This document shows, one piece after another, positions 37,627 to 47,100 of a stretch of DNA of 57,578 nucleotides. The stretch spans positions 1 through 57,578 of the forward strand of contig CAMDEX010000006.1 in NCBI GenBank assembly GCA_945897075.1. Direction: 5' to 3'. This DNA comes from Litorilinea aerophila. Its GTDB lineage: Bacteria > Chloroflexota > Anaerolineae > Caldilineales > Caldilineaceae. How positions within the stretch are numbered: position 1 is the first letter of the stretch; each line of letters opens with the position of its first letter. Below the pieces are notes generated by a model. That model made no database searches. It was not told the origin of the DNA and worked only from the letters and a program-made list of their open reading frames with translations. The position numbers were made by a program, and so were the translations under genes.

Positions 37627-38220
37627 TGGGTACTCCTGGGATTGGCGACTGGGGATTGGGGACTGGGAACTGGATTCCCGACAGAACTCAAATCGCGTTC
37701 ATTTTAGCACAGCCTTCAACCGGTTTAGAAGAACCTGCCGTTCTCGTTCCCAGCGCTCTGCGTGGGAACGTCCCCGCGCCGCTCTGGGGCAGGTGTGGCC
37801 GGTCGGACAGTCGCCGTCGTGGACGCGGAGCGTCCGGGGGAGCGCCCACGCCGGAGCGTGGGTGCGAGAACTCTCTCTCGTTCCCAGCGCTCTGCGTGGG
37901 AACGTCCCCGCGCCGCTCTGCGGCAGGTGTGGCCGGTCGGACAGTCGCCGTTGTGGACGCGGAGCGTCCGAGGGAGCGCCCACGCCGGAGCGTGGGTGCA
38001 AGAACTCTCTCTCGTTCCCAGCGCTCTGCGTGGGAACGTCTCCGCGCCGCTCTGCGGCAGGTGTGGCCGGTCAGACAGCCGCCATCGTGGACGCGGAGCG
38101 TCCGGGGGAGCGCCCACGCGGGAGCGTGGGTGCAAGACAAAAATGTACAACAGCCGCCAATTCCGCTACAATAGCGTAAGAATCTTTCCCGTTTCCCTCC
38201 TCTGCCGAAAGGATCTGCTG
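37627..38220. repeat. Three tandem copies of a 134-bp palindrome-rich unit
   Basis: Units start at 37743, 37877 and 38011 (exact 134-base period) and run to about 38138, roughly 95% alike by eye. Each has internal inverted pairs (GTTCCCAGCG..TGGGAACG, GGACGCGGAGCGTCC, CCCACGCCGGAGCGTGGG). A full-length, diverged, inverted copy is at 52008-52136. All frames are open through it, so many false ORFs appear. The remainder of this 594-base gap holds the promoter at 38144-38172. Confidence 0.9.
38144..38172 (+). promoter_or_regulatory. Promoter of the methylmalonyl-CoA mutase B12-subunit gene
   Basis: -35 TGTACA (38144-38149), 17-base spacer, -10 TACAAT (38167-38172), directly after the 134-bp repeat array and about 40 bases before the coding start region. 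Confidence 0.5.
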
Positions 38221-38616
38221 ATGGCTGACCGCAAAATCCGTGTTCTCGTCGCCAAGCCCGGTCTGGACGGCCACGACCGGGGCGCAAAGGTGGTCGCCCG
38301 CGCCCTGCGCGACGCCGGTTTTGAAGTCATCTACACCGGCATCCGCCAGACCCCGGCGATGATCGCCGAGGCCGCGCTTCAGGAAGACGTGGATGTGGTC
38401 GGCCTTTCCATCCTCAGCGGCGCGCATCTGACCCTCTGCCCCAAAGTGGTCGCTCTCCTGCGCGCCCAGGGCCAGGACGACGTAATCGTTCTCGTCGGCG
38501 GCATCATCCCCGACGAGGACGTGGCCAAGCTCCAGGCTGCCGGCGTGCAAGGCGTCTTTGGGCCGGGGACTTCTACACAAGAGATCATTGAGTTCATTCG
38601 TGGAGCGGTTGAATAG
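38221..38616 (+). CDS. Methylmalonyl-CoA mutase cobalamin-binding subunit
   Basis: 131 residues from ATG 38221 (AAAGGAT upstream). A lone B12-binding domain: the D-G-H-D-R-G motif at about 16-21 contains the histidine that coordinates cobalt, followed by G-L-S-I-L-S-G and V-G-G-I-I-P loops that hold the nucleotide tail. Typical length for stand-alone small subunits of MCM or of related isobutyryl-CoA-type mutases. The large catalytic subunit is not in this window. The following MeaB GTPase supports a mutase role in propionate or odd-chain/branched carbon metabolism. Confidence 0.93.
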   Translation: MADRKIRVLVAKPGLDGHDRGAKVVARALRDAGFEVIYTGIRQTPAMIAEAALQEDVDVVGLSILSGAHLTLCPKVVALLRAQGQDDVIVLVGGIIPDEDVAKLQAAGVQGVFGPGTSTQEIIEFIRGAVE

Positions 38617-38663
38617 TTGATTGGTTGACTCGCCGCAGTCAACCAATCAACCAATCAACTATT
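38612..38663. repeat. GTTGATTG inverted repeat after the B12-subunit gene
   Basis: AATAGTTGATTGGTTGACT, loop CGCCGC, then AGTCAACCAATCAACC... back to AACTATT. The stop codon TAG (38614-38616) lies inside the left arm. It ends 14 bases before the meaB start, which has no clear ribosome-binding site. Confidence 0.88.
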
Positions 38664-38676
38664 TACCCAATCACCA

Positions 38677-39696
38677 ATGCCCAGAACCCTTCCTCCCTCT
38701 CAACTCATCCCCCGCCTCCTTTCCGGTGACCGGCTGGCTCTTTCGCGGGCCATCAGTCAGGTGGAGGAGGGCGGCGACGAGGCGCGTGATCTGCTGGCGG
38801 GCATCTTCCCCCACACCGGGCGCGGCCATCTGATCGGCATCACCGGCGCGCCGGGCACAGGCAAATCCACCCTTGTCACTGGTCTGGTGCAGGCGTACCG
38901 GACCGCGGGGCAGACGGTGGCTGTGCTGGCCGTGGACCCCAGCAGCCCCTTCAGCGGCGGCGCGCTGCTGGGCGACCGGGTGCGGATGTCCAAATTGAGC
39001 GGCGATGCGGGCGTCTTTATCCGCTCGATGGCGACACGCGGCAGCCTGGGCGGGCTGGCCGCGGCCACCGCGGACGCGCTGCTGCTGCTCGACGCGGCGG
39101 GCTACGAGCGCATCCTCATCGAGACGGTGGGCGTAGGCCAGGCCGAAGTGGAGATTGCGGGGGCGGCCCACACGACAGTCGTGGTGGAAGCGCCGGGGCT
39201 GGGCGACGAAGTACAGGCCATCAAAGCCGGGGTGCTGGAGATCGCCGATATTTTTGTTGTCAACAAAGCCGACCGGCCCGGCGTGGAACGCACCGTCGGC
39301 GCGCTGGAATTGATGCTGCATATGGCTGAGGGCGCGCCCCGGCAGCTATTTCATCACGGCCTGTTGATGGAAATAGCTGCCGCGCCGGTAGAAAATGAGA
39401 ACGACGGCTGGCGAGTGCAGGTCTTCAAAACTGTGGCAGCGTCCGGGGGAGGCATTCCCGCAATCATAGCCGAAATCGAACGCCATCGGGCGTGGCTGGC
39501 GGAGAATGGGCGGCTGGCTGCGCGGGAGCGTCTGCGTATGGCCCGCTCGATTGAGCAGATCGTCCAGGCCGAGCTGCTGCGCCGTACGCGCGCCGCCCTC
39601 CCCGCCGACAATCTGGCCGCGCTGGTGGAGGAAGTCACTGCCCGCCGCCTGGACCCCTACGCCGCGGCCGAGCGCGTGCTTGCCCGGATGGGGTGA
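38677..39696 (+). CDS. meaB: MeaB/ArgK-type G3E GTPase, methylmalonyl-CoA mutase chaperone
   Basis: 339 residues. Walker A G-A-P-G-T-G-K-S-T (near 57), D-P-S-S-P-F-S-G-G switch (near 88), E-T-V-G-V-G-Q-A-E Walker B region (near 148), V-N-K-A-D-R base-specificity motif (near 193), and the C-terminal dimerisation helices. MeaB loads and protects the B12 mutase using GTP. It is 60 bases after the B12 subunit gene. No Shine-Dalgarno is visible; the hairpin just upstream may take its place or modulate translation. An inverted AGACGCAG array starts a few bases after the stop. Confidence 0.95.
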   Translation: MPRTLPPSQLIPRLLSGDRLALSRAISQVEEGGDEARDLLAGIFPHTGRGHLIGITGAPGTGKSTLVTGLVQAYRTAGQTVAVLAVDPSSPFSGGALLGDRVRMSKLSGDAGVFIRSMATRGSLGGLAAATADALLLLDAAGYERILIETVGVGQAEVEIAGAAHTTVVVEAPGLGDEVQAIKAGVLEIADIFVVNKADRPGVERTVGALELMLHMAEGAPRQLFHHGLLMEIAAAPVENENDGWRVQVFKTVAASGGGIPAIIAEIERHRAWLAENGRLAARERLRMARSIEQIVQAELLRRTRAALPADNLAALVEEVTARRLDPYAAAERVLARMG

Positions 39697-39701
39697 GAAT
39701 T

Positions 39702-39803
39702 ATCTCCCGCAGAGACGCAGAGACGCAGAGAGAAAAGCAAGAGAGAAAAGCAGTAGTGCCATTTTTTTTCTTTTCTCTGCGTCTCCGCGCCTCTGCGGGA
39801 GAC
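39702..39803. repeat. Inverted array of GCAGAGAC units after meaB
   Basis: Left arm CTCCCGCAGAGACGCAGAG... (39704-39737), right arm ...CTCTGCGTCTCCGCGCC.. to GCGGGAGAC (39770-39803). A single arm of the same family is at 20057-20092 before argB. It is followed by ATCCGCTC units up to the xylulokinase ribosome-binding site. Confidence 0.85.
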
Positions 39804-39940
39804 AATTAATGGACAGCCACTCGCTTTATCCGTGTAAATCCGTTCGTATCCTTGCAATCCCTGTCCTTCTTTGATCCGCTTCCATCCGCTCAATCCGCAA
39901 AATCCGCGTTCCATTCTTCCATTTCTTCAGGAGCATTCCA

Positions 39941-41464
39941 ATGGCCTATCTCATCGGGATTGACGCATCCACCACCGCCACCAAAGCCCTGCTGGTTGAC
40001 GAACGGGGCGCGATTGTGGCGGTGGCCGCCAGCGAATACGACTTCCAGACACCCCACCCTCTGTGGAGCGAGCAGGACGCGGCCCTCTGGTGGAACGGCA
40101 CAGTTGCCAGCATCCGCCGGGTTTTGGCCGATTCGGGCATTGACCCGGCCGCGGTAGTCGGCGTCGGATTGACCGGTCAGATGCACGGGCTGGTGCTGAT
40201 GGCAGATGCTGCATCTGATGCCGCGGGGGAGGTTCTGCGCCCCTCTATTCTGTGGAACGACCAGCGCACGGCCAGCCAGTGTGACGAAATCCGCGCCCGC
40301 TTCGGCAAAAGCGACCGGCTGGGCAAGCGGGAGCTGGTGCGCATCACTGGCAACGATGCGCTGACCGGTTTCACAGCGCCCAAAATCCTCTGGGTGGAGG
40401 AGAACGAGCCGGAGATTTACCGCCGCATCCACAAAATTTTGCTGCCCAAAGATTACGTGCGCTACCGGCTGACCGGCGACTACGCCACGGACCGGGCCGA
40501 CGCTGGCGGCACACTGCTGGTGGAACTGGCAACGCGTGACTGGTCGCCGGCGGTCGTCGCGGCGCTGGGCATCCGCCCCGAATGGCTGCCGCCCACCCAC
40601 GAAGGCACGCAGATCACCGGCGTTGTCTCGGCGGCCGCGGCAGAAGCTACGGGATTGCGGGCGGGCACACCGGTAGTGGGCGGCGGTGGGGATCAGGCAG
40701 CCGGGGCTGTCGGTGTAGGTGCGGTGGAGGAGGGGATTGTGGCCCTCTCGCTGGGCACGTCGGGCGTCGTCTTTGCCAGCGCGGACAGTCCCATCTACGA
40801 ACCGGAGGGCCGTCTGCACACCTTCCCCCACGCGCTGGCGGGCAAGTGGCATCTGATGGGGGTGATGCTCTCGGCTGCGGGCAGCCTGCGCTGGTATCGG
40901 GAGACCCTTGCGCCCGGCGTGGCCTACGACGATCTCCTGGCCCCGGCTGCGGCCATTCCTGCTGGCAGCGACGGCCTGCTCTTTTTGCCCTACCTGACCG
41001 GCGAGCGCACGCCCCACCCCGACCCGTTGGCCCGCGGCGCGTTCATCGGGTTGACGGTGCGTCACAGCCAGCCCCACCTGACGCGCGCTGTGCTGGAAGG
41101 GGTGGCCTTTGGCCTACGCGACAGCTTCGAGCTGATGAAAAGTGCGGGTCTCTCCGCCATCCGTCAGGTACGTGTGAGCGGCGGCGGTGCGCGCAGCCCG
41201 CTCTGGCGGCAGATTCTGGCCGATGTGCTGGGCAGCGAACTGGTGACGGTCAACACCACCGAAGGCGCGGCCTACGGCGCGGCGCTGTTGGCCGGTGTGG
41301 GTGCGGGTCTCTGGCCGGACGGGGAGACGGCCTGCCGGGAAACCGTGCGGGTGACGGGGTCTACGACGCCGGACGCGGGCGCGGCCGCAGTCTATGAACG
41401 GATGTATGGGGTCTATCGTGGGCTGTATCCGGCGCTGCGGGGGAGTTTTGAGAGGCTGGCGTAG
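39941..41464 (+). CDS. xylB: Xylulokinase
   Basis: 507 residues, FGGY carbohydrate kinase family, from ATG 39941 with CAGGAG 6 bases upstream. Begins with G-I-D-A-S-T-T-A-T-K ATP loop, then L-T-G-Q-M-H-G (substrate loop near 75), W-N-D-Q-R (near 100), the catalytic Asp in D-Q-A-A-G-A-V-G (near 250), the G-T-S-G-V phosphate loop and the C-terminal signature R-V-S-G-G-G-A-R-S-P-L-W-R-Q. The M-H-G-L substrate loop is that of xylulokinases. It phosphorylates D-xylulose for the pentose phosphate pathway. No isomerase or transporter gene is adjacent. Confidence 0.94.
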   Translation: MAYLIGIDASTTATKALLVDERGAIVAVAASEYDFQTPHPLWSEQDAALWWNGTVASIRRVLADSGIDPAAVVGVGLTGQMHGLVLMADAASDAAGEVLRPSILWNDQRTASQCDEIRARFGKSDRLGKRELVRITGNDALTGFTAPKILWVEENEPEIYRRIHKILLPKDYVRYRLTGDYATDRADAGGTLLVELATRDWSPAVVAALGIRPEWLPPTHEGTQITGVVSAAAAEATGLRAGTPVVGGGGDQAAGAVGVGAVEEGIVALSLGTSGVVFASADSPIYEPEGRLHTFPHALAGKWHLMGVMLSAAGSLRWYRETLAPGVAYDDLLAPAAAIPAGSDGLLFLPYLTGERTPHPDPLARGAFIGLTVRHSQPHLTRAVLEGVAFGLRDSFELMKSAGLSAIRQVRVSGGGARSPLWRQILADVLGSELVTVNTTEGAAYGAALLAGVGAGLWPDGETACRETVRVTGSTTPDAGAAAVYERMYGVYRGLYPALRGSFERLA

Positions 41465-41500
41465 GTTGGGTGCTCGCTGCCGGGGATTGTCCAAACCCTT

Positions 41501-41779
41501 TCACTCGCTTGTCGTGCGCGACCGCAGCTCCGCGCGGCGCAGATCGCGGATTTCCGCCACTTTCTCCTCGCGGATGCCGATTGATTCCCCCAGGAATTGG
41601 AGTTGGAGCCGGGCAACCTGCTCCAACTGATCAATATCGAGGGGTATCTCGTAGCGACCACAAATGGCGCAATCGAGAACCCGGACAAATGTGCCGTCGG
41701 CTTTCCGTTCGTCGCGCAGACGCAACAGCTCCGGGTAGGGGTGAACGCATTTGTGGGTGCGGGTGGGGTTTGTGGACAT
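41501..41779 (-). CDS. Small Cys-containing protein at the end of the R-M operon
   Basis: 92 residues from ATG 41779. An alternative TTG at 41821 overlaps the preceding stop (TTGA) and would add 14 residues. A probable zinc site is made by H-K-C-V-H-P near the start and L-D-C-A-I-C-G near residue 37. The C-terminal half is helical and charged (Q-L-E-Q-V-A-R-L-Q-L-Q-F). No family was recognised. Its close spacing to the DUF4928-like gene suggests a third member of the restriction-modification operon, possibly regulatory, but it could also be an unrelated small protein. Confidence 0.55.
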   Translation of the reverse strand: MSTNPTRTHKCVHPYPELLRLRDERKADGTFVRVLDCAICGRYEIPLDIDQLEQVARLQLQFLGESIGIREEKVAEIRDLRRAELRSRTTSE

Positions 41780-41817
41780 CGCAAGGAACTTTCGATAAGT
41801 TGGGGTAGGGGAAAGAC

Positions 41818-42765
41818 TCAACGCACTTCAATCTGCAAAGACAGGTCCGTTTCGACTTCTGCCAATCGGCTGTTGTAAACGTCTACAATTTCCTTTAGAA
41901 TTCTGAAGAAGTCTTTGTTTTCTTCAGCCGCCAATTCAATAATGTTGACCGCGACGAAATCTTCAAGCGCAATGATTGTCATTTCCTTGTGAATGCCTTC
42001 ATCCTGGGCAAGAATCTGCGCCCGGTTTCTCTGTTCTTCGGGAACGACAAGAATGGGATGTAAGCCTGCTCTGATATTCTGCGCGCACTTTTGCAGGACG
42101 TTTCTCGAAGGCGCTGAGGTGACGTGATAAACTGACTGCTGGATGACAAAATCGCCAGATCGGTCCGTCTGTCTGTCACCAGCATGGGCAGGATGATTGG
42201 TGATGTCCATTCCTTTGAAGCGTTTCGCCAATTTCGCCCCCACCAATTGTTGCTCAACTATCCCGCCCGAACGTCCTTTGGCATTCTCAACAATGGCATT
42301 GATCCAAGTTGCTGGCGATTGGCGGCGGTCTATATCGAGCTTCAAATTCTGTCGTTTCAGCCATTCATTGGCGATACCGCGTAATTCTGTGATGAGTTCT
42401 TGAAGTAGCGCTTCCCTTTCGTCTTCTGTCAAGCCAGCGAGTAGGCGACCCCATTCCAATTGGTCAAAAAGTCTTTGGCCGTCCTGATGACCTTGCCGCG
42501 TTGTCACTTCTTTCAGATATCCGCTCGGAATGCCGTAAGATTCAAGTATCTTCCCCAGCCCGGAACGAGCGCCACTGACTTCCCCGCCTTGTGAAATCAC
42601 CTCAGCGCGTGAAACCGGACAGGCGCGCCGGAGATGATCAAAGACGACAATCCCCATCGCTACTGTGTTGCGGGCGATTTTGCCGTTTCGAGTACACGAT
42701 TCTAACCATTCGCGGAGAATTTGAACGCTTTGCTTTTTGATTTCGTCTGGCAACAGATCGCTCAC
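41818..42765 (-). CDS. DUF4928-like protein, probable type II restriction endonuclease
   Basis: 315 residues, soluble. It overlaps the 3' end of the C5 methyltransferase by four bases (ATGA type), the arrangement of coupled R-M genes. The sequence recalls the DUF4928 family, found next to cytosine-C5 methyltransferases (recognition from memory). A possible PD-(D/E)xK-like core is R-S-G-D-F-V-I-Q...Y-H-V-T near residue 215, preceded by G-x-D-I-T-N-H-P and an E-x-Q segment; catalytic residues are not certain. It is lower in GC than the flanking metabolic genes, in line with horizontal transfer. Cleavage activity and site are inferred from context only. Confidence 0.6.
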   Translation of the reverse strand: MSDLLPDEIKKQSVQILREWLESCTRNGKIARNTVAMGIVVFDHLRRACPVSRAEVISQGGEVSGARSGLGKILESYGIPSGYLKEVTTRQGHQDGQRLFDQLEWGRLLAGLTEDEREALLQELITELRGIANEWLKRQNLKLDIDRRQSPATWINAIVENAKGRSGGIVEQQLVGAKLAKRFKGMDITNHPAHAGDRQTDRSGDFVIQQSVYHVTSAPSRNVLQKCAQNIRAGLHPILVVPEEQRNRAQILAQDEGIHKEMTIIALEDFVAVNIIELAAEENKDFFRILKEIVDVYNSRLAEVETDLSLQIEVR

Positions 42766-43949
42766 AGTATGCCTCTTTGTTCTAGCAAAAAGAGTTGCGC
42801 ATTGGGCAAGTCACGTTCATACAGTTGTGTGCTATCGTTGATCAGAGGGTTCAGTGCGTGTTGCGCAATCCAGGAAATCACAGGCACACAGACCGCGTCG
42901 CCAAATCCTGTAAGCGCCTGTACCCCATTGACAGAGATCGGATAAGTATCGGGAACTCCTTGCAAACGCGCGTATTCGCGTGGGGTCATTACACGCATTC
43001 TGATTGAGCCTTGCCCGGCTCTGATCAGAAACTGTTTTCCGCTGCCGCCAACCGCTGTGCGCAGACAGCCCGACAACTCATCATCACGGACCTCGACGCG
43101 CTGCTGGCCTTCGCGAATGCGGCGGAAAAAAGTCCGATAGGCAAAGCGCGATCCATTGACCAGTTCATCCACCCTTGCGCGATGTGCCTCTTTCATCATA
43201 GCGAGATGACGGGTGACTTCCGTAGTAGACCACCAACGGCCATCATCCTCAGGTAGGCGCTCAACAATTTCAGACAAACCAGATGCGCGGAGAGGCGGCG
43301 GTTTGGGGAGGTCATTGTAAAACCAGCACAAATCTTTGTTTGCTATAACACATTTTTTCAGCCGATCAGAGAGCAGAGATGGTGGACGCGCCAGGATCAA
43401 TTCAGCGGTGGTCAAACCGACAGGCAACTTTGTCCCAATCACAAAGACGCGTAAGCGGCTTTGCGCCGTGAAGCGAAGGGCGTCGAGCACAATGACATCA
43501 CAAGCGTAGCCTAAATCGTTCAACGCTTGCAGAGTAATCCGAAAATCCTTGCCTTTGTTGGAGTGCAGCCAGCCGGGGACATTTTCCACCAACAGGAGCG
43601 GCGGTGCAGACTCCCCTTGCGTTTTGAGAATTTTAATAAAACCCCAAAAGGCGCTGGAATGGCTGCCCTTGACGATGCCATTCATATTTCCTGCGAGCGA
43701 CAGATCAACGCAAGGAAATGAGCAGGTGGCTAATGTCGTCTGCGGAACAAGCGCAGGATCGACGTCAAATACATCGCCAATCCTGTAGTGTTGAACAGCG
43801 TCTGGGAAAAAGGTTTCGTACATTTCCTGTTTTTTCTCAGAAATATCGTTGGCAAAAACGACGCGCCAATCGTGGGGTTGCAAACCCATTCTGACCAGGC
43901 CAATGCCTGCGAAGTATTCGCTGACGGTGAGCGGAATTGAAGGCTGCAT
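42762..43949 (-). CDS. DNA (cytosine-5) methyltransferase
   Basis: 395 residues from ATG 43949, where the conserved region begins; the longer frame upstream has no support. Motif I Y-F-A-G-I-G-L, motif IV F-P-C-V-D-L-S with the catalytic Cys, motif VI V-E-N-V-P-G, motif VIII Q-S-R-L-R-V-F, motif IX region R-V-M-T-P-R-E-Y-A-R-L-Q-G and motif X G-F-G-D-A-V-C-V-P-V are all present, so it should be active. The target recognition domain (about 215-310) decides the site and cannot be read. It is followed by the DUF4928-like gene with a 4-base overlap. Divergent from the CARDB subtilase. Confidence 0.93.
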   Translation of the reverse strand: MQPSIPLTVSEYFAGIGLVRMGLQPHDWRVVFANDISEKKQEMYETFFPDAVQHYRIGDVFDVDPALVPQTTLATCSFPCVDLSLAGNMNGIVKGSHSSAFWGFIKILKTQGESAPPLLLVENVPGWLHSNKGKDFRITLQALNDLGYACDVIVLDALRFTAQSRLRVFVIGTKLPVGLTTAELILARPPSLLSDRLKKCVIANKDLCWFYNDLPKPPPLRASGLSEIVERLPEDDGRWWSTTEVTRHLAMMKEAHRARVDELVNGSRFAYRTFFRRIREGQQRVEVRDDELSGCLRTAVGGSGKQFLIRAGQGSIRMRVMTPREYARLQGVPDTYPISVNGVQALTGFGDAVCVPVISWIAQHALNPLINDSTQLYERDLPNAQLFLLEQRGIL

Positions 43950-44039
43950 CGGGTTTGATCCTGACCGTAGAACAGATGAACTGTCGCAATTATACATTCG
44001 GTCCACACAAACGAACAACTGTATCCCCTTTCTCCACAC

Positions 44040-44069
44040 TTGCCCAATCTCCCTCCCATAGTGTATACA
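44040..44069 (+). promoter_or_regulatory. Promoter of the CARDB subtilase gene
   Basis: -35 TTGCCC (44040-44045), 18-base spacer, -10 TATACA (44064-44069). The start codon at 44144 follows with GGAG upstream. Confidence 0.45.
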
Positions 44070-44143
44070 TTGGAGACCAACCGCGTTCCCCACCCACCAG
44101 CCCTGCCCGCAACGGCCCGGTGTGTTCCATCGGAGAGACTTCT

Positions 44144-47100
44144 ATGAAACGGCCCGCGATTCTCGTTTTGGTTCTCAGTACACTTCTCCTCGGCTTCTTC
44201 GTCAGCGGTGGACGTATGACCGCACAGAGCGACGAGCGCCCGGCCTTTGTCCCCGGCCAGGTGATCGTCCGCTTCCAGCCGGGCGTGACCCGTGAGCAGA
44301 TTTCCGATTTCTACGCCCAATACGGGCTGTCCGAGAAGGGCAATCTGGACCGCGACCCCACCGACACCGACGAGGAGATGCGGCTGGCTGCCTCCCCCGT
44401 GGATATTGACGACCGGCTCATTGAACTGCTGGAAAACGATCCCCGCGTCGTCTACGCGGAGCCGAACTACCTGCTCCAGATCAGCGAGACGCCCCCCAGC
44501 GACCCCCTCTTTGAAAAGCTGTGGGCGCTCAACAATACCGGGCAGACCGGCGGCACAGCCGACGCCGATATCGACGCGCTGGAAGCCTGGGAGATCAACA
44601 AAGGCTCCCGAGATGTGATTGTGGCAGTAATTGACACCGGCATTGATTACACCCACGAAGATTTGGCGTCTCAAATGTGGGCCAATCCGAAGGAGTGTCC
44701 ACAGGGCGCGGGCAAATGTGTGGCCAACGAAAAGGACGACGACAACAACGGCTTTGTGGATGACTTCTACGGCGTCAACCTGAACGACGAGAGCGGCGAC
44801 CCGATGGACGATTTCGGCCACGGCACGCATGTGGCCGGGACAATCGGTGCGGCCAGCAACAAAGTGGGCGTCGTCGGCATCAACTGGAATGTGCGCTTTG
44901 TGGCCTGCAAATTCCTCAGCGCCTTTGGCAGTGGCACCACAGCCAACGCGGTGCGCTGTTTCAATTACATCCACGACCTGAAGAACGGTCAGAAGCAGAA
45001 CATCCTCGTCACCAACAACAGTTGGGGCGGCGGCGGCTTTTCCCAGGCGCTGATGGATGCGATGGGCGTGCCCGGCTCGCCCCTGCACATCTGCTCCGCG
45101 GGCAATTCCAATACCGACAGCCGCTCCTACCCCGCGGCCTATGAACTGGACAATGTGATCGCCGTGGCCGCCACCGACCACGAAGACAAATACGCCAGCT
45201 TCTCCAACTACGGCGCGGAGTGGGTGGACCTGGCCGCGCCCGGCGTGGACATCCTCTCCACTGTGCCCACCGGTCGCTGCGCGATGTGCGATCCCTCCGG
45301 CTACCGCGCGGCCAACGGGACTTCGATGGCATCGCCTCACGTCACCGGCGCAGCCGCGCTGATCTGGGCCGAATTTGGCAGCAGCCTGACGAACGAGCAG
45401 GTCAAGCAGCGCATCCTCTCCGGCGTGGAGTCCCTGCGCGACCGCTCCAAACTGACGATCACAAACGGACGCCTCAACGTCCTCAATGTGCTGGAACGCG
45501 ACAACACGCCCCCCGCCGCGGTGGCCGATCTGACCCCCGGCGGCGTGCTGCTCACCCAGATTCTGCTCAACTGGACGGCCAGCGGCGACGACGGCATGGA
45601 GGGCAAAGCCACCGCCTATGACATCCGCTACTCACAGGCCCCCCTTTCTGAGGCCAATTTTGAGCTGGCAAACCGGGTGCCGGATGTGCCCGAACCCCAG
45701 GCTGCCGGCACCCGCGAGTCGCTGCTGGTGGGTGGGCTGACCCCCAACACCACCTATTACTTTGCGCTCAAAGTGGCGGACAATGTGGGCAACCTCTCCG
45801 CACTCTCCAATGTCGTTCTGGCGCGCACGAGCGCGGGCACAATCGTCTTTGAGGACGATATGGAGGGTGGCGACGCCAACTGGACGACCGACGATAAGAA
45901 GAGTCTCTGGCATCTCTCCAACCTGCGTTTCAACACCCCGGCCACGGCCTGGTATTACGGGCGGGACAAGGAGCGCACCTACGACACTGGCGCAGCCAAC
46001 AGCGGCACGATCACCTCTAAAGCCATCGAAATCACCGGTGCGGACGAGGCGCTGCTCACCTTTTACGAGTGGAGTCAGGTGCAGGTCAACGACCGTTTCG
46101 ACCGCACCCGCGTCCAGGTCAGCAGCGATGGCAAGAGTTGGGAGACGGTCTTCGAGTCGCACGGCACGAACAACGAATGGCGCAGACGGGAAGTCAGCCT
46201 CTCTGAATTTCTGGATGGCTCCGGCTCGGTGCAGGTGCGCTTCTGGTTTGATACGATCACAGACAGCTTCAACGCGTATGAAGGCTGGTATGTGGACGAC
46301 GTGCAGGTGCTGACGGCCAAGCTGGCCCTGCCCGGCGGCGAGCGCAGCGCGCCCAATCTGGTCATCCAGACCCTCAACATCGGCTTCAATCCGCCCAGCC
46401 CGGTGGCAGGCGACGCCGTAATCGTCAACGCCACGCTTCTCAACAACGGCACAGCCGACGCGCGCGGCGTGCTGGTGCAGTTTGTGGATGTGACCGGCGA
46501 GACGCCCATCCCCATCGGTGCGCCGCAGACAGTGGCCGAGGTGGCCGCGGGCAGCAGCGGCATCGCCCAGATCGTCTACAACACCCCCGCCATCTGCCCT
46601 CCCCCCGCCGCGGGAGGAGCCGGAGGGGGGTTGTGCGAGCGTAAAATACAGGTGATCGTAGACCCCAACAACTTTATCCCCGAAAGCAATGAGGCGGACA
46701 ACCGGGCCAGCCGCGCCCTGGCCGTGACCCCCGCACCCGCGCCCAACCTGACGGTCAGCGCCAGCAACATCGGCTTTGACCCCTCCCCGGCCAACAGCGG
46801 GGATCAGGTGACAATCTACGCCACGATTCTCAACAGTGGCGACGCCGACGCCGACGATGTGCTGGTGCAATTCTTTAATGCCACCAACAGCAGCCAGACG
46901 ACTCCCATCGGCGCAGCGCAGCGCATTGACCGCATCGTGGCCGGGGGCAGTGGACAGGCGCAGGTAACGTTGGACACCAGCGACTCCAGCGCTGATATGC
47001 GCGTCAAAGTGGTGGCCGACCCCAACAACCTGATCGCCGAGTCCAAAGAGAGCGACAACGAGACGACAAAGACGCTGGAGATCGAGCCGCCCGCCGCACC

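Noticed and set aside
37743..38138. CRISPR array
   Set aside because: Only three 134-base units with no alternating unique spacers and no cas genes.
43937..44143. Longer start for the CARDB subtilase
   Set aside because: It would overlap the divergent methyltransferase start and lies upstream of the promoter; the signal peptide begins at 44144.
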